This document shows positions 26,876 to 37,722 of a DNA stretch of 64,000 nt, one piece after another (the first letter of the stretch is position 1; each line of letters opens with the position of its first letter). Below the pieces are notes generated by a model. That model saw nothing but the letters and a program-made list of their open reading frames with translations, was not told the DNA's origin and searched no databases. This DNA is from Streptomyces actinomycinicus. GTDB lineage: Bacteria > Actinomycetota > Actinomycetes > Streptomycetales > Streptomycetaceae. Made by a program: the position numbers and the translations under genes. The stretch is from positions 372,001 to 436,000 of the forward strand of contig NZ_JAERRK010000002.1 of the NCBI RefSeq assembly GCF_016741775.1, written 5' to 3'.

Positions 26876-27712
26876 TCAGGCCAGGGGGTCGGGCGCGGCC
26901 GTGACGCCGTACTCGGCCAGCTTCGCCCTGCCGCCGTCCGGTGCCGTCAGCACCAGGGGGCCCTGCTCGGTCAGGGCGACCGAGTGCTCCCAGTGGGAGG
27001 ACCAGGTGCCGTCCGTGGTGATGACGGTCCAGTCGTCTTCCAGGACCTCGGTGCGGGGGGTGCCGAGCGAGACCATCGGCTCGATCGCCAGGCAGAAACC
27101 GGGGACCAGCTTGGGGCCCTTGCCGCGGCGGCGGTCGACGTAGTTCAGCAGGTGCGGGTCCATGTGCATCTCGGTCCCGATGCCGTGGCCGCCGTAGTCC
27201 TCGATGATGCCGTACCGGCCGCCGCCCGGCTTGGGCTGGCGGCGGATGTACGTCTCGATGGCCCGCGAGACGTCGACCAGCCGGTTGCCCTGCTTCATGG
27301 CGGCGATGCCGGCCCACATCGACTCTTCCGTCACCCGTGACAGCTCGACCAGCTCCGGGGCGTGACCGGATCCCACGAAGGCGGTGTAGGCCGCGTCACC
27401 GTGCCAGCCGTCGATGACGGCGCCGCAGTCGATGGAGATCATGTCGCCGTCCTTGAGGACGACCTCGTCGGAGGGGATGCCGTGGACGACCACGTCGTTC
27501 ACGGAGGTGCAGATGGTGGCGGGGAAGCCGCCGTACCCCAGGAAGTTCGACTTGGCGCCGTGCTCGGCGAGGACCTTGCGGGCCACCTCGTCCAGGTCCT
27601 TGGTGGAGGCACCCGGCACCGCGGCCTCGCGCGTGGCCGCGTGAATGGCGGCTACGACCAGGCCCGCCGCCCGCATCTTCGCGATCTGCTCGGGGGTCTT
27701 GATCTGCACCAT
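26876..27712 (-). CDS. map: Methionine aminopeptidase type I
   Basis: 278 residues; removes the initiator Met from nascent proteins. Metal ligands lie in SIDCGAVIDGWHGDAAYTAF (two Asp), GGHGIGTEMH (His), CLAIEPM (Glu) and the late WEHSVALTEQG segment (Glu). It has no N-terminal zinc extension. It follows adk after about 124 nt with a strong hairpin between. Confidence 0.96.
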   Translation of the reverse strand: MVQIKTPEQIAKMRAAGLVVAAIHAATREAAVPGASTKDLDEVARKVLAEHGAKSNFLGYGGFPATICTSVNDVVVHGIPSDEVVLKDGDMISIDCGAVIDGWHGDAAYTAFVGSGHAPELVELSRVTEESMWAGIAAMKQGNRLVDVSRAIETYIRRQPKPGGGRYGIIEDYGGHGIGTEMHMDPHLLNYVDRRRGKGPKLVPGFCLAIEPMVSLGTPRTEVLEDDWTVITTDGTWSSHWEHSVALTEQGPLVLTAPDGGRAKLAEYGVTAAPDPLA

Positions 27713-27784
27713 GGGGGCCTGCGCTCTCCGTCACTCACGTCGGCTGGGTTACGTACACAACAGTACGGCCGCGACGCCCCGGGG

Positions 27785-27809
27785 GTCCCCCGGACGAGAT
27801 CCGGGGGAC
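27785..27809 (-). terminator. Hairpin between adk and map
   Basis: GTCCCCCGGA (27785-27794) and TCCGGGGGAC (27800-27809) form a perfect 10-bp stem with a 5-nt loop. It lies 27 nt after the adk stop and may reduce read-through into map. Confidence 0.6.
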
Positions 27810-27836
27810 AGGGCACCGCGGCCGAAGGGCCGGGAC

Positions 27837-28499
27837 CTACTTGTCGGCCTTCTCGCGCTTGAGGGCCTCCATGGCCCGCTGCGTGATCTCGTCCACCGGA
27901 CCCAGGGCGGAGATCGTCACGACCAGGCCCTGCGCCTTGTAGTAGTCGATGATCGGCTCGGTCTGCGTGTGGTAGACCTCCAGCCGCTTGCGGACGGTCT
28001 CCTCGGAGTCGTCGTCGCGCTGGTACAGCTCGCCGCCGCAGACGTCGCAGACGCCCTCCTGCTTCGCCGGGCTGTACGTCACGTGGAAGACGTGCGAGGA
28101 GTCGTTGCGGCAGATGCGCCGGCCGGCGATCCGCTTCACGACCTCGTCCTCGGGGACCTCCAGGTCCAGGACCGCGTCCAGCGTGATGCCCTCGGTGCGC
28201 AGCAGCTCGTCCAGCGCCTCGGCCTGCGAGACGTTGCGCGGGAAGCCGTCCAGCAGGAAGCCGTTCTCCGCGTCCGGCTGCTCCATGCGGTCCTTGGCCA
28301 TGGCGATGGTCACCTCGTCGGGGACGAGGTTGCCGGCGTCCATGTAGGACTTCGCGAGCTTGCCCAGCTCGGTCTGCTGGCTGATGTTGGCCCGGAAGAG
28401 GTCGCCCGTGGAGATGTGCGGGATGGCCAGCTTCTCAGCGAGTCGGACGGCTTGCGTTCCCTTACCGGCACCCGGCGGCCCGACGAGGACGATACGCAT
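27837..28499 (-). CDS. adk: Adenylate kinase
   Basis: 220 residues, AMP + ATP = 2 ADP. P-loop [10 protein letters not shown] at residues 7-16, the AMP site [18 protein letters not shown], and a long LID carrying CRND ... CDVCGG. This is a metal-binding-type LID in which the second Cys of the first pair is Asp (or the nearby His serves). The ATG shares one base with the secY stop (TGATG), so translation is coupled to SecY. Confidence 0.97.
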   Translation of the reverse strand: MRIVLVGPPGAGKGTQAVRLAEKLAIPHISTGDLFRANISQQTELGKLAKSYMDAGNLVPDEVTIAMAKDRMEQPDAENGFLLDGFPRNVSQAEALDELLRTEGITLDAVLDLEVPEDEVVKRIAGRRICRNDSSHVFHVTYSPAKQEGVCDVCGGELYQRDDDSEETVRKRLEVYHTQTEPIIDYYKAQGLVVTISALGPVDEITQRAMEALKREKADK

Positions 28500-29812
28500 C
28501 AGCGGAGGAACCCTTCGTAATTGCGCTGCTGGAGCTGGCTCTCGATCTGCTTCACCGTCTCAAGACCGACACCCACGATGATCAGGATGCTGGTCCCGCC
28601 GAACGGGAAGTTCCCGCTCGCATCGAAGCCCACCAACGCCATTGTCGGCACGAGAGCGATCAGACCCAGATACAGCGAACCCGGCCAGGTGATCCGGTTG
28701 AGCACGTAGCTGAGGTACTCAGCGGTCGGTCGGCCAGCCCGGATGCCCGGGATGAAGCCACCATACTTCTTCATGTTGTCGGCTACTTCCTCGGGGTTGA
28801 AGGAGATAGCCACGTAGAAGAACGCGAAGAAAACGATGAGCAAGAAGTACGAAACGATGTAAATCGGGTGGTCGCCCTTGGTGAGGTTCGCCTCGACCCA
28901 CGACTTCCAGCCCGACTTGCTGCCCGAGAACTGCGCCACGAGCGCGGGAATGTAGAGCAGCGAGGAGGCGAAGATGACAGGGATCACACCTGCCTGGTTC
29001 ACCTTGAGCGGGATGTACGTGGACGTACCACCGTAGGAACGACGGCCGATCATGCGCTTCGCGTACTGGACCGGGATGCGGCGCTGGGCCTGCTCGACGA
29101 AGACGACGAGCGCGACCATGACCAGGCCCACGGCGATGACGGTGCCGAACTCGATCCAGCCGCCGGCCAGGGAGCCCTGCTTCTTGATCGCCCACAGCGC
29201 GGACGGGAAGGTCGCGGCGATCGAGATGAACATCAGGATCGACATGCCGTTGCCGATGCCGCGGTCGGTGATCAGCTCACCGAGCCACATGACGACGGCC
29301 GTACCCGCGGTCATGCAGATGACCATCGTGATGGTCGTGAAGATCGCCTGGTCCGGGACGATGCTCCCGGCGACCGAGCAGCCACGGAAGAGGGCGCCGT
29401 TGCGGGCGGTGGCCACCAGACCGGTGCCCTGCAGGATGGCGAGCGCCACGGTCAGGTAACGCGTGTACTGCGTGATCTTCGCCGTGCCGGCCTGGCCCTC
29501 CTTCTTCAGGGCTTCCAGGCGCGGGATGACCACGGTCAGCAGCTGGAGAATGATGCTGGCCGTGATGTACGGCATGATGCCGAGCGCGAAGACCGTGATC
29601 TGCAGCAGTGCGCCACCGCTGAACATGTTCACGAGACCGAACAGGCCCTGGTTGCCCGACGCCTCGCTCACACACTTTTGGACGTTCTGGTAATTGACGC
29701 CGGGGATCGGGATGTGGGTACCGACCCGGTAGACCACGATGATGGCCAGCGTGAACAGCAGCTTCTTGCGCAGGTCGGGCGTCCTGAACGCCCGGGCGAA
29801 CGCGGTGAGCAC
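28499..29812 (-). CDS. secY: Protein translocase subunit SecY
   Basis: 437 residues with ten predicted transmembrane helices, the channel of the Sec translocon. Motifs: [20 protein letters not shown] at TM1, the [22 protein letters not shown] plug/TM2 region, and the C5 loop with [20 protein letters not shown]. The GTG start has AGGAGG. It is separated from rplO by a 190-nt gap with a hairpin and a possible promoter. Confidence 0.98.
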   Translation of the reverse strand: MLTAFARAFRTPDLRKKLLFTLAIIVVYRVGTHIPIPGVNYQNVQKCVSEASGNQGLFGLVNMFSGGALLQITVFALGIMPYITASIILQLLTVVIPRLEALKKEGQAGTAKITQYTRYLTVALAILQGTGLVATARNGALFRGCSVAGSIVPDQAIFTTITMVICMTAGTAVVMWLGELITDRGIGNGMSILMFISIAATFPSALWAIKKQGSLAGGWIEFGTVIAVGLVMVALVVFVEQAQRRIPVQYAKRMIGRRSYGGTSTYIPLKVNQAGVIPVIFASSLLYIPALVAQFSGSKSGWKSWVEANLTKGDHPIYIVSYFLLIVFFAFFYVAISFNPEEVADNMKKYGGFIPGIRAGRPTAEYLSYVLNRITWPGSLYLGLIALVPTMALVGFDASGNFPFGGTSILIIVGVGLETVKQIESQLQQRNYEGFLR

Positions 29813-29895
29813 GGTGCCTCCTGCGACCCCCGCGCAACTGCGTCAAGGGTGACGGTCTTGAGGTTCGACGAATACGAAAAAGAACAGTGCAGGCC

Positions 29896-29925
29896 ACCTT
29901 ACCGGCGACACTGCCCCCCTAGGAA
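29896..29925 (-). promoter_or_regulatory. Possible secY promoter
   Basis: TTCCTA (29925-29920) and TAAGGT (29901-29896) with an 18-nt spacer on the minus strand, just beyond the rplO-side hairpin. The layout hairpin-then-promoter suggests secY-adk-map can be transcribed separately. Confidence 0.4.
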
Positions 29926-29931
29926 CGACCA

Positions 29932-29964
29932 ACCGGGGATACCCCATTGTGAGGTATCCCCGGT
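29932..29964 (-). terminator. Hairpin between rplO and secY
   Basis: A 12-bp perfect stem, arms ACCGGGGATACC (29932-29943) and complement (29953-29964) around a 9-nt loop, 39 nt after the rplO stop. A likely terminator or attenuator at the end of the spc ribosomal genes. Confidence 0.65.
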
Positions 29965-30002
29965 CGGGATCGTTTACGTCATCGACGCGTCGCCTGAGGG
30001 AC

Positions 30003-30458
30003 TCAGACGAGCTCGGTGACCGTACCGCCGGCGGCGGTGATCTTCTCCTTGGCGGAGCCGGAGACGGCGTCGACCGTCACCTGCAGCGCCACGGAGATCT
30101 CGCCCTGGCCGAGGACCTTGACGAGGCTGTTCTTGCGAACGGCACCCTTGGCCACCAGACCCTCGACCGTGACCTCGCCACCCTCGGGGTAGAGCGCGGC
30201 CAGCTTGTCGAGGTTCACGACCTGGAACTCGGTCTTGAACGGGTTCTTGAAGCCCTTCAGCTTCGGGAGGCGCATGTGCAGCGGCATCTGGCCACCCTCG
30301 AAGCGCTCCGGAACCTGGTAGCGGGCCTTGGTGCCCTTGGTACCACGACCGGCCGTCTTACCCTTCGACGCCTCACCACGACCGACACGGGTCTTGGCGG
30401 TCTTGGCGCCCGGGGCGGGACGGAGGTTGTGGATCTTGAGCGGGTTCTGCTCCGCCAT
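30003..30458 (-). CDS. rplO: 50S ribosomal protein L15 (uL15)
   Basis: 151 residues with the glycine/basic N terminus [21 protein letters not shown] and core [19 protein letters not shown]. It is 2 nt from rpmD in the conserved rpsE-rpmD-rplO run. Confidence 0.98.
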   Translation of the reverse strand: MAEQNPLKIHNLRPAPGAKTAKTRVGRGEASKGKTAGRGTKGTKARYQVPERFEGGQMPLHMRLPKLKGFKNPFKTEFQVVNLDKLAALYPEGGEVTVEGLVAKGAVRKNSLVKVLGQGEISVALQVTVDAVSGSAKEKITAAGGTVTELV

Positions 30459-30460
30459 GA

Positions 30461-30643
30461 TCAGTCGACCTCCTCGACCGTCACGAGGTGGCGGACGGTG
30501 TGCACCATGCCGCGGAACTCGGGGCGGTCCTCCTTGACGACCTGCGTGTTGATGCCCTTGAGGCCAAGGGAACGCAGGGTGTCACGGTGGTTCTGCTTGC
30601 TGCCGATGTAGGACTTGACCTGCGTAATCTTCAGCTGCGCCAT
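30461..30643 (-). CDS. rpmD: 50S ribosomal protein L30 (uL30)
   Basis: 60 residues from the ATG at 30643 ([20 protein letters not shown]), the normal short bacterial form; the longer frame upstream belongs to rpsE. Two nt separate it from rpsE and from rplO. Confidence 0.97.
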   Translation of the reverse strand: MAQLKITQVKSYIGSKQNHRDTLRSLGLKGINTQVVKEDRPEFRGMVHTVRHLVTVEEVD

Positions 30644-30645
30644 GA

Positions 30646-31251
30646 TTACGCACCCGCCCCGGCACGCGCACGGAGCAGAGCCGCGGGGGCGACGTCCTCG
30701 AGCGGCAGACCACGGCGGGCCGCGATCTCCTCGGGACGCTGCAGGCCCTTCAGGGCCTCCACGGTCGCGTGCACGATGTTGATGGCGTTGTCGGAGCCGA
30801 GCGACTTCGACAGCACGTCGTGGATACCGGCGCACTCGAGCACGGCGCGCACCGGACCACCGGCGATAACACCGGTACCCGGGGACGCGGGCTTGAGCAG
30901 CACGACGCCGGCAGCCTTCTCACCCTGGATCGGGTGCGGGATGGTGCCCTGGATACGGGGGACCTTGAAGAAGTGCTTCTTGGCCTCCTCAACGCCCTTG
31001 GCGATGGCGGCCGGCACCTCCTTGGCCTTGCCGTAACCGACACCCACGGTGCCGTCACCGTCGCCCACCACGACCAGCGCGGTGAAGCTGAAGCGACGAC
31101 CACCCTTCACAACCTTGGCGACGCGGTTGATCGCGACAACGCGCTCAACGTACGCGGTCTTCTCGGCGGCAGCAGCGCCGCCGTCACGGCCCTTCCGGTC
31201 CCGCCGCTCGCCGCCACCGGCACCGCCACCGCGGCGCTGGGGTCCAGCCAT
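30646..31251 (-). CDS. rpsE: 30S ribosomal protein S5 (uS5)
   Basis: 201 residues. A Gly/Arg-rich N-terminal extension ([20 protein letters not shown]) precedes the core [35 protein letters not shown] and the C-terminal [18 protein letters not shown]. The spectinomycin loop ([10 protein letters not shown]) is wild type. Confidence 0.98.
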   Translation of the reverse strand: MAGPQRRGGGAGGGERRDRKGRDGGAAAAEKTAYVERVVAINRVAKVVKGGRRFSFTALVVVGDGDGTVGVGYGKAKEVPAAIAKGVEEAKKHFFKVPRIQGTIPHPIQGEKAAGVVLLKPASPGTGVIAGGPVRAVLECAGIHDVLSKSLGSDNAINIVHATVEALKGLQRPEEIAARRGLPLEDVAPAALLRARAGAGA

Positions 31252-31288
31252 TGGATTTACCTCTCTCTTTTCCGCTAGCTACGGCGGC

Positions 31289-31672
31289 TCAGAACCTGAG
31301 CCCGGCCTCGCGGGCGGCGTCCGCCAGGGCAGCGATGCGCCCGGCGTACTGGTTGCCACCACGGTCGAACACGACGGCCTCGACACCGGCGGCCTTGGCA
31401 CGCTCGGCGACCAGGGCGCCGACCTGCTTGGCCTGCGCGGACTTGTCGGACTCGCCACCGCGGATCGATGCGTCCAGCGTGGACGCCGACGCCAGGGTGT
31501 GGCCCTTCAGGTCGTCGATCACCTGCGCCACGATGTGGCGGTTGGAGCGGGTCACGACCAGACGGGGGCGCTCCGCCGTACCGGCGATCCGCTTGCGGAT
31601 CCGGATGTGACGGCGCTTGATCGCGGCGCGCTTGTAGGCGTCGCCCTTGAGGATCTTCTGCCCGTATGCCAT
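31289..31672 (-). CDS. rplR: 50S ribosomal protein L18 (uL18)
   Basis: 127 residues: [32 protein letters not shown] and [20 protein letters not shown], the 5S rRNA-binding protein. 37 nt before rpsE and 3 nt after rplF. Confidence 0.98.
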   Translation of the reverse strand: MAYGQKILKGDAYKRAAIKRRHIRIRKRIAGTAERPRLVVTRSNRHIVAQVIDDLKGHTLASASTLDASIRGGESDKSAQAKQVGALVAERAKAAGVEAVVFDRGGNQYAGRIAALADAAREAGLRF

Positions 31673-31675
31673 GGC

Positions 31676-32215
31676 TTACTTACCCGCCTTTCCGACCTTG
31701 CGGCGGATGACTTCGCCCTCGTACTTGACGCCCTTGGCCTTGTACGGGTCGGGCTTGCGCAGCTTGCGGATGTTGGCCGCAACCTCGCCGACCTTCTGCT
31801 TGTCGATGCCCTCGACCGAGAAACGGGTCGGGGTCTCCACCTTGAAGGTGATGCCCTCGGGGGCCTCGACCAGGATCGGGTGGCTGTAACCGAGAGCGAA
31901 CTCGAGGTTCGAACCCTTGGCGGTCACGCGGTAACCGACACCGCTGATCTCGAGCTTCTTCACGTAACCCTGGGTCACGCCGGTGATCATGTTCGCCACC
32001 AGCGTGCGGGACAGGCCGTGCAGGGCCTTGTTCTGACGCTCGTCGTTGGGGCGGGTCACCTGCAGGGTGCCGTCCTCGCCCTTGGCGATGTCGATCGGCG
32101 CCACGACGGTGTGGGTCAGCGAGCCCTTGGGGCCCTTGACCGAAACCGTACGGCCGTCGATGGTGACGTCCACGCCGGCGGGAACCGCGATGGGGAGCTT
32201 GCCGATGCGCGACAT
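31676..32215 (-). CDS. rplF: 50S ribosomal protein L6 (uL6)
   Basis: 179 residues with the duplicated uL6 fold: [20 protein letters not shown] and the C-terminal [18 protein letters not shown]. In the spc cluster between rpsH and rplR. Confidence 0.98.
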   Translation of the reverse strand: MSRIGKLPIAVPAGVDVTIDGRTVSVKGPKGSLTHTVVAPIDIAKGEDGTLQVTRPNDERQNKALHGLSRTLVANMITGVTQGYVKKLEISGVGYRVTAKGSNLEFALGYSHPILVEAPEGITFKVETPTRFSVEGIDKQKVGEVAANIRKLRKPDPYKAKGVKYEGEVIRRKVGKAGK

Positions 32216-32239
32216 AGCTGTTTCCTCCGTTCCCTTCTG

Positions 32240-32638
32240 CTACCAGACGTAGGCGAGGACTTCCCCACCCACGCCCTTCTTGCCGGCCTGCTTGTCGGTG
32301 AGGAGCCCGTGCGACGTGGAGATGATCGCCACGCCCAGGCCGCCGAGCACCTTCGGCAGGTTGGTGGACTTCGCGTACACCCGGAGACCGGGCTTGGAGA
32401 TCCGCTTGATGCCCGCGATGGAGCGCTCACGGTTCGGGCCGAACTTCAGCTCGAGAACGAGGTTCTTACCGACCTCGGCGTCCTCGATCTTCCAGCCCGT
32501 GATGAAGCCCTCCTGCTGGAGGATCTCCGCGATGTGCGACTTGATCTTGGACGCCGGCATCGTCACGGAGTCGTGGTACGCCGAGTTCGCGTTCCGCAGA
32601 CGCGTAAGCATGTCTGCGATCGGATCAGTCATGGTCAT
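32240..32638 (-). CDS. rpsH: 30S ribosomal protein S8 (uS8)
   Basis: 132 residues: [20 protein letters not shown] and the C-terminal [20 protein letters not shown]. It binds helix 21 of 16S rRNA. It is separated from rpsN by 211 nt, an unusually wide gap within the spc cluster. Confidence 0.98.
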   Translation of the reverse strand: MTMTDPIADMLTRLRNANSAYHDSVTMPASKIKSHIAEILQQEGFITGWKIEDAEVGKNLVLELKFGPNRERSIAGIKRISKPGLRVYAKSTNLPKVLGGLGVAIISTSHGLLTDKQAGKKGVGGEVLAYVW

Positions 32639-32849
32639 GAATTGGCCTGTGGCCTTTCTCGCCGGGGTTTCCTATATGCGCCATCCCTCTCCCCGTACTC
32701 AGACGGGACGGGTGCGGCGCGGGGACCTACGGCGTAGTAAGTCGTTCAGGGCGGCAGAGGCCCAACCCTCCTAGCCTAAGCCATGAGGGCGGGAGCCCCT
32801 GCCGTCCCGGTTGCTTACCGAGAGGTCCAGGTATCCCTGAAAGCAGGGA

Positions 32850-33035
32850 CTACCAGGAGCTCTTGGTCACGCCCGGCAGCTCGCCACGGTGAGCCATCTC
32901 ACGAAGGCACACGCGGCAGAGGCCGAACTTGCGGTACACGGAGTGGGGACGGCCGCAGCGCTGGCAGCGCGTGTAGCCACGCACGCCGAACTTGGGCTTG
33001 CGAGCAGCCTTCGCGATCAGAGCCTTCTTCGCCAT
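32850..33035 (-). CDS. rpsN: 30S ribosomal protein S14 type Z (uS14, zinc-binding)
   Basis: 61 residues from the ATG at 33035 ([20 protein letters not shown]). Two CxxC pairs (CQRC and CRVC) give a zinc ribbon, so this is the short C+ type. It follows rplE by 5 nt. A zinc-independent longer S14 is expected elsewhere in such genomes. Confidence 0.97.
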   Translation of the reverse strand: MAKKALIAKAARKPKFGVRGYTRCQRCGRPHSVYRKFGLCRVCLREMAHRGELPGVTKSSW

Positions 33036-33040
33036 CTCGC

Positions 33041-33598
33041 TCACGCCTCCTTGAAGGGGAAGCCGAGGTGACGAAGGAGCGCGCGGCCCTCAGCGTCGTT
33101 GGTCGCCGTGGTCACCACGGTGATGTCCATACCCCGGACGCGGTCGATCTTGTCCTGGTCGATCTCGTGGAACATGACCTGCTCCGTGAGACCGAAGGTG
33201 TAGTTGCCACGGCCGTCGAACTGCTTGGGGGACAGGCCACGGAAGTCGCGGATGCGCGGCAGCGCGAGCGACAGGGTGCGGTCCAGGAACTCCCACATGC
33301 GGTCGCCACGGAGCGTGACGTGGGCACCGATCGGCTGACCCTCACGCAGCTTGAACTGCGCGATGGACTTGCGGGCCTTGGTGACGGCCGGCTTCTGACC
33401 GGTGATCGTGGTGAGGTCGCGGATGGCGCCCTCGATCAGCTTGGAGTCGCGGGCGGCGTCGCCCACACCCATGTTGACCACGATCTTGACGAGGCCGGGG
33501 ACCTGCATGACGTTCTCGTACTTGAACTCGTCACGCAGCTTGCCCGCGATCTCCTCGCGGTACTTCTGCTTCAGACGCGGAGTGGTGGTGGTAGCCAT
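33041..33598 (-). CDS. rplE: 50S ribosomal protein L5 (uL5)
   Basis: 185 residues: [58 protein letters not shown]. Binds 5S rRNA. The ATG shares one base with the rplX stop. Confidence 0.98.
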   Translation of the reverse strand: MATTTTPRLKQKYREEIAGKLRDEFKYENVMQVPGLVKIVVNMGVGDAARDSKLIEGAIRDLTTITGQKPAVTKARKSIAQFKLREGQPIGAHVTLRGDRMWEFLDRTLSLALPRIRDFRGLSPKQFDGRGNYTFGLTEQVMFHEIDQDKIDRVRGMDITVVTTATNDAEGRALLRHLGFPFKEA

Positions 33599-33921
33599 CA
33601 GATGTCCTCACCCGTCCGCTTGGCAACGCGGATCTTGTTGCCTTCGTCGTCGAAGCGGTAACCGACACGCGTGACGACCTTCTGACCGTCCTTCTCCACG
33701 ACCAGCTGGACGTTGGAGACGTGGATCGGGGCCTCGGTGGTCACGATGCCGCCGGCCTGCGAACCGCTAGCGGTCGGACCGGCCTTGGTGTGCTTCTTGA
33801 CCCGGTTGACACCCTCGACCAGGACACGCTCCTCGCGCGGGTAAGCGGCAATGACCTTGCCCTGCTTGCCCTTGTCCTTACCGGTGATGACCTGGACCAG
33901 GTCGCCCTTCTTGATCTTCAT
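33598..33921 (-). CDS. rplX: 50S ribosomal protein L24 (uL24)
   Basis: 107 residues with the KOW motif [20 protein letters not shown] at the N terminus. 2 nt from rplN; overlaps rplE by one base. Confidence 0.98.
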   Translation of the reverse strand: MKIKKGDLVQVITGKDKGKQGKVIAAYPREERVLVEGVNRVKKHTKAGPTASGSQAGGIVTTEAPIHVSNVQLVVEKDGQKVVTRVGYRFDDEGNKIRVAKRTGEDI

Positions 33922-33923
33922 GC

Positions 33924-34292
33924 TTACAGCACCTCCGGCGCGAGCGAGATGATCTTCATGAACTTCTTCTCGCGCAGCTCACGGCCGACCGGGCCGAAGA
34001 TGCGGGTGCCGCGAGGGTCGCCGTCGTTCTTCAGAATGACGGCGGCGTTCTCGTCGAAGCGGATGTACGAGCCGTCCGGACGGCGGCGCTCCTTGACGGT
34101 GCGAACGATGACCGCCTTGACGACGTCACCCTTCTTCACGTTGCCACCGGGGATCGCGTCCTTGACGGTGGCGACGATGACGTCACCGATGCCCGCGTAG
34201 CGGCGACCGGAGCCACCGAGCACACGGATGCAAAGGATCTCCTTCGCACCAGTGTTGTCGGCGACGCGCAGTCGCGACTCCTGCTGGATCAC
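33924..34292 (-). CDS. rplN: 50S ribosomal protein L14 (uL14)
   Basis: 122 residues: [20 protein letters not shown] and [20 protein letters not shown]. It is the first gene of the spc part, behind two strong hairpins that follow rpsQ. Confidence 0.98.
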   Translation of the reverse strand: MIQQESRLRVADNTGAKEILCIRVLGGSGRRYAGIGDVIVATVKDAIPGGNVKKGDVVKAVIVRTVKERRRPDGSYIRFDENAAVILKNDGDPRGTRIFGPVGRELREKKFMKIISLAPEVL

Positions 34293-34320
34293 GTCTATCT
34301 CCTGTTTGTCTGCCGGTTCC

Positions 34321-34403
34321 CGGGGCGGGTGAGTAAGTAAGTAAGTAACCCACTCACCCGCCCCGAGCCTGGCGGAACTGACCTGCGGGGTTAGCCCCGC
34401 AGG
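34321..34403 (-). terminator. Two hairpins between rpsQ and rplN with a (TAAG)4 loop
   Basis: After rpsQ comes a 9-bp stem CCTGCGGGG/CCCCGCAGG (34382-34403) and then a 14-bp perfect stem with arms CGGGGCGGGTGAGT (34321-34334) and complement (34352-34365). The 17-nt loop of the second carries a four-copy TAAG microsatellite (on the plus strand). They mark the boundary between S10 and spc gene groups and probably attenuate or process the transcript. Confidence 0.65.
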
Positions 34404-34406
34404 AAA

Positions 34407-34691
34407 TTACTTGGCCTTCTCGAGGATCTCGACGACGCGCCAGCGCTTCGTCGCGGACAGCGGCCGGGTCTCCATGAGGAGGACGCGGTCGCCGACACCC
34501 GCGGCGTTCTGCTCGTCGTGCGCCTTGAGCTTGTTGGTACGGCGGATGACCTTGCCGTACAGCGCGTGCTTGACGCGGTCCTCGACGGCGACGACGACGG
34601 TCTTGTCCATCTTGTCGCTGACGACGAGACCCTCACGGGTCTTGCGGAAACCGCGCGCCTCGGTGTTCTCAGTCACGTTCTTCTCGCTCAT
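34407..34691 (-). CDS. rpsQ: 30S ribosomal protein S17 (uS17)
   Basis: 94 residues: [20 protein letters not shown] and the C-terminal [18 protein letters not shown]. The ATG shares one base with the rpmC stop. Confidence 0.98.
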   Translation of the reverse strand: MSEKNVTENTEARGFRKTREGLVVSDKMDKTVVVAVEDRVKHALYGKVIRRTNKLKAHDEQNAAGVGDRVLLMETRPLSATKRWRVVEILEKAK

Positions 34692-34915
34692 CAGGCGTTC
34701 TCCACCGTCTCGATGCCGAGCTCACGCTCACGCATGAGGGTGTAGATCCGGGCGATGTCCTTGCGGACCGCCTTGAGACGGCCGTGGTTCTCGAGCTGAC
34801 CCGTCGCCGCCTGGAAGCGGAGGTTGAACAGCTCTTCCTTGGCCTCGCGGAGCTTCGCCAGAAGCTCCTCGTTGCCCAGCTCGCGCAGCTCGGACGCCTT
34901 GGTACCGGCCGACAT
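34691..34915 (-). CDS. rpmC: 50S ribosomal protein L29 (uL29)
   Basis: 74 residues from the ATG at 34915 ([14 protein letters not shown]), which shares its first base with the rplP stop; a GTG one codon upstream is less likely. The coiled two-helix core includes [15 protein letters not shown]. Confidence 0.97.
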   Translation of the reverse strand: MSAGTKASELRELGNEELLAKLREAKEELFNLRFQAATGQLENHGRLKAVRKDIARIYTLMRERELGIETVENA

Positions 34916-35334
34916 CACGCTTCACCTGCCTCGCGCTTGACGATCCGGCACTTCATCGGCAGCTTGTGGGCCGCACGCGTCAGCGCCTCACGGGCGATCT
35001 TCTCGTTGGGGTACGACAGCTCGAACATCACGCGTCCGGGCTTGACGTTCGCGATCCACCACTCCGGGGAACCCTTACCGGAACCCATGCGGGTCTCGGC
35101 AGGCTTCTTGGTGAGGGGACGGTCCGGGTAGATGTTGATCCAGACCTTGCCGCCACGCTTGATGTGACGGGTCATCGCGATACGGGCCGCCTCGATCTGG
35201 CGGTTCGTGACGTAGGCCGGGGTCAGCGCCTGGATGCCGTACTCGCCGAACGCAACCTGCGTCCCACCCTTGGACATACCGTTGCGCTTCGGGTGGTGCT
35301 GCTTGCGGTGCTTGACCCTACGGGGGATCAGCAT
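34915..35334 (-). CDS. rplP: 50S ribosomal protein L16 (uL16)
   Basis: 139 residues: [34 protein letters not shown] and [20 protein letters not shown]. Near the peptidyl-transferase centre. 5 nt after rpsC. Confidence 0.98.
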   Translation of the reverse strand: MLIPRRVKHRKQHHPKRNGMSKGGTQVAFGEYGIQALTPAYVTNRQIEAARIAMTRHIKRGGKVWINIYPDRPLTKKPAETRMGSGKGSPEWWIANVKPGRVMFELSYPNEKIAREALTRAAHKLPMKCRIVKREAGEA

Positions 35335-35339
35335 TTCGG

Positions 35340-36161
35340 TCAGGCCTCCGTTCCGGTGCTCTCAGCCGGAGCGGACGCGGGAGCCTCGGCCTTGGGGGCC
35401 TCGGCGCCGGCAGCCTGCTGCGGCTTGCGACCGCGCCGCTCGCCACCACGGCCACCACGGGCCGGGCGGTCGGCACCGCCACGGGCCGGGCGGTTACCCG
35501 CACGGGCCGCAGCGTTCTCGGCGCGGACCTCGGCGATGTTCTTGACGTCGCCCTTGTAGATCCAGACCTTCACGCCGATGCGGCCGAAGGTCGTCTTGGC
35601 CTCGAAGAAGCCGTAGTCCACGTTCGCACGGAGCGTGTGCAGGGGCACGCGGCCCTCGCGGTAGAACTCCGAGCGGGACATCTCGGCGCCGCCGAGGCGG
35701 CCACCGCACTGGATCTTGATGCCCTTGGCGCCGGCCTTCATCGCCGACTGCATGCTCTTACGCATGGCGCGGCGGAAGGAGACGCGGGAGGAGAGCTGCT
35801 CGGCGACGGCCTGGGCAACCAGCTGAGCGTCGGTCTCGGGGTTCTTGACCTCGAGGATGTTCAGCTGGACCTGCTTGCCCGTGAGCTTCTCGAGGTCGCC
35901 GCGGATGCGGTCGGCCTCGGCGCCACGGCGGCCGATGACGATGCCCGGACGAGCGGTGTGGATGTCCACACGCACGCGGTCACGGGTGCGCTCGATCTCA
36001 ACCTTCGAGATGCCGGCGCGCTCCATGCCGGACGTCATCATCCGACGGATGGCGACGTCTTCCTTGACGTAGTCCTTGTACAGCTTGTCGGCGTACCAAC
36101 GCGACTTGAAGTCGGTCGTGACACCGAGCCGGAACCCGTGCGGGTTTACCTTCTGGCCCAT
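35340..36161 (-). CDS. rpsC: 30S ribosomal protein S3 (uS3)
   Basis: 273 residues: KH domain ([16 protein letters not shown], helicase-associated GRRG) and the C-terminal [21 protein letters not shown] ~60-residue Arg/Gly/Ala-rich tail ([20 protein letters not shown]...) is longer than in enterobacteria and typical of actinobacteria. The start overlaps the rplV stop (TAATG). Confidence 0.98.
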   Translation of the reverse strand: MGQKVNPHGFRLGVTTDFKSRWYADKLYKDYVKEDVAIRRMMTSGMERAGISKVEIERTRDRVRVDIHTARPGIVIGRRGAEADRIRGDLEKLTGKQVQLNILEVKNPETDAQLVAQAVAEQLSSRVSFRRAMRKSMQSAMKAGAKGIKIQCGGRLGGAEMSRSEFYREGRVPLHTLRANVDYGFFEAKTTFGRIGVKVWIYKGDVKNIAEVRAENAAARAGNRPARGGADRPARGGRGGERRGRKPQQAAGAEAPKAEAPASAPAESTGTEA

Positions 36162-36508
36162 TACCGGGTTCCTTCCTTGCTGCTGACGACCACGGTGATG
36201 TGGCTGGTCCGCTTGCGGATCCGGTAGGCACGGCCCTGGGCACGCGGACGGAACCGCTTCAGGGTCGGGCCCTCGTCGACGTAGGCCTCGGAGATGTAGA
36301 GGCTGTCGGCGTCGGTGTGGTCGTAGTTGTGCGCGGCGTTGGCGATGGCGCTGTCGAGCACCTTGCCGACCGGCACGGAGGCTGCCTGCGGAGCGAATCG
36401 CAGAACAGCCTGGGCCTCCGTGGCATCCATGCCACGGATGAGGTCCACCACACGGCGGGCCTTCATGGGCGTGACGCGGATGTACCGCGCCTGGGCCCTG
36501 GCTTCCAT
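36161..36508 (-). CDS. rplV: 50S ribosomal protein L22 (uL22)
   Basis: 115 residues: [20 protein letters not shown] and the exit-tunnel hairpin region with [20 protein letters not shown]; no macrolide-type insertion or deletion is apparent in the hairpin. 45 nt after rpsS. Confidence 0.98.
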   Translation of the reverse strand: MEARAQARYIRVTPMKARRVVDLIRGMDATEAQAVLRFAPQAASVPVGKVLDSAIANAAHNYDHTDADSLYISEAYVDEGPTLKRFRPRAQGRAYRIRKRTSHITVVVSSKEGTR

Positions 36509-36553
36509 GGTTGTCCCTTCAGAGTTACTTACGTGTCTGAATGCGATCCGCTA

Positions 36554-36835
36554 CTAGCGGCGCTTCGACTTCCGGTCTTCCTTGACGTGGCCCCGGAAGG
36601 TGCGGGTCGGCGAGAACTCGCCGAGCTTGTGGCCGACCATCGACTCGGTGACGAACACCGGGATGTGGGTCTTGCCGTTGTGCACCGCGAGAGTGTGACC
36701 CAGCATGGCCGGGACGATCATCGAGCGGCGGGACCAGGTCTTGATGACGTTCTTGGTGCCGGCTTCGTTCTGGGCGTCCACCTTCTTCATCAGGTGGTCG
36801 TCGACGAAGGGCCCCTTCTTCAAGCTACGAGGCAT
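36554..36835 (-). CDS. rpsS: 30S ribosomal protein S19 (uS19)
   Basis: 93 residues: [40 protein letters not shown] and [11 protein letters not shown]. 12 nt after rplB. Confidence 0.98.
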   Translation of the reverse strand: MPRSLKKGPFVDDHLMKKVDAQNEAGTKNVIKTWSRRSMIVPAMLGHTLAVHNGKTHIPVFVTESMVGHKLGEFSPTRTFRGHVKEDRKSKRR

Positions 36836-36847
36836 CTCAACCCGTCC

Positions 36848-37684
36848 TTAGCGCTTCTTGTTCGTCTTGCGGCGGCGGACGATGTACTTGTTCGACGCCT
36901 TCTTGGGCGAACGAGTACGGCCTTCCTTCTTGCCCCACGGGGACACAGGGTGGCGACCACCGGAGGTCCGGCCCTCACCACCACCGTGCGGGTGGTCAAC
37001 CGGGTTCATGACGACACCACGGACGGTCGGGCGAACGCCCAGCCACCGCTTACGGCCGGCCTTACCCCAGTTGATGTTGCTCTGCTCGGCGTTGCCGACC
37101 TCACCGATGGTGGCGCGGCAGCGGACGTCGACCAGGCGGACCTCGCCGGACGGCATGCGCAGGTGGGCGTAGGAGCCCTCCTTCGCGAGCAGCTGCACGG
37201 AGGCACCGGCGGAGCGGGCGAACTTGGCACCGCCACCGGGACGGAGCTCGATCGCGTGGATCGTGGTACCGACCGGGATGTTGCGGAGGGCCAGGTTGTT
37301 GCCCGGCTTGATGTCGGCCCCGGGACCGTTCTCGACGCGGTCACCCTGCTGCAGGTTGCGCGGGGCGAGGATGTAGCGCTTCTCGCCGTCGGCGTAGTGC
37401 AGCAGCGCGATGCGCGCGGTGCGGTTGGGGTCGTACTCGATGTGCGCGACCTTCGCCGGCACGCCGTCCTTGTCGTGACGACGGAAGTCGATCACTCGGT
37501 AGGCGCGCTTGTGTCCGCCACCCTGGTGGCGAACGGTCACACGACCGGCGTTGTTACGGCCGCCCTTGCTGTGCAGGGGACGGACCAGCGACTTCTCCGG
37601 CGTGGACCGCGTGACCTCGACGAAGTCGGCGACGCTGGCGCCACGACGGCCCGGCGTAGTCGGCTTGTACTTGCGGATTCCCAT
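36848..37684 (-). CDS. rplB: 50S ribosomal protein L2 (uL2)
   Basis: 278 residues: [40 protein letters not shown], and [14 protein letters not shown] containing the His required near the peptidyl-transferase centre. Confidence 0.98.
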   Translation of the reverse strand: MGIRKYKPTTPGRRGASVADFVEVTRSTPEKSLVRPLHSKGGRNNAGRVTVRHQGGGHKRAYRVIDFRRHDKDGVPAKVAHIEYDPNRTARIALLHYADGEKRYILAPRNLQQGDRVENGPGADIKPGNNLALRNIPVGTTIHAIELRPGGGAKFARSAGASVQLLAKEGSYAHLRMPSGEVRLVDVRCRATIGEVGNAEQSNINWGKAGRKRWLGVRPTVRGVVMNPVDHPHGGGEGRTSGGRHPVSPWGKKEGRTRSPKKASNKYIVRRRKTNKKR

Positions 37685-37722
37685 TTCTCAGTCCTCGTCC
37701 GATATCGGACGATCCGACCCGC

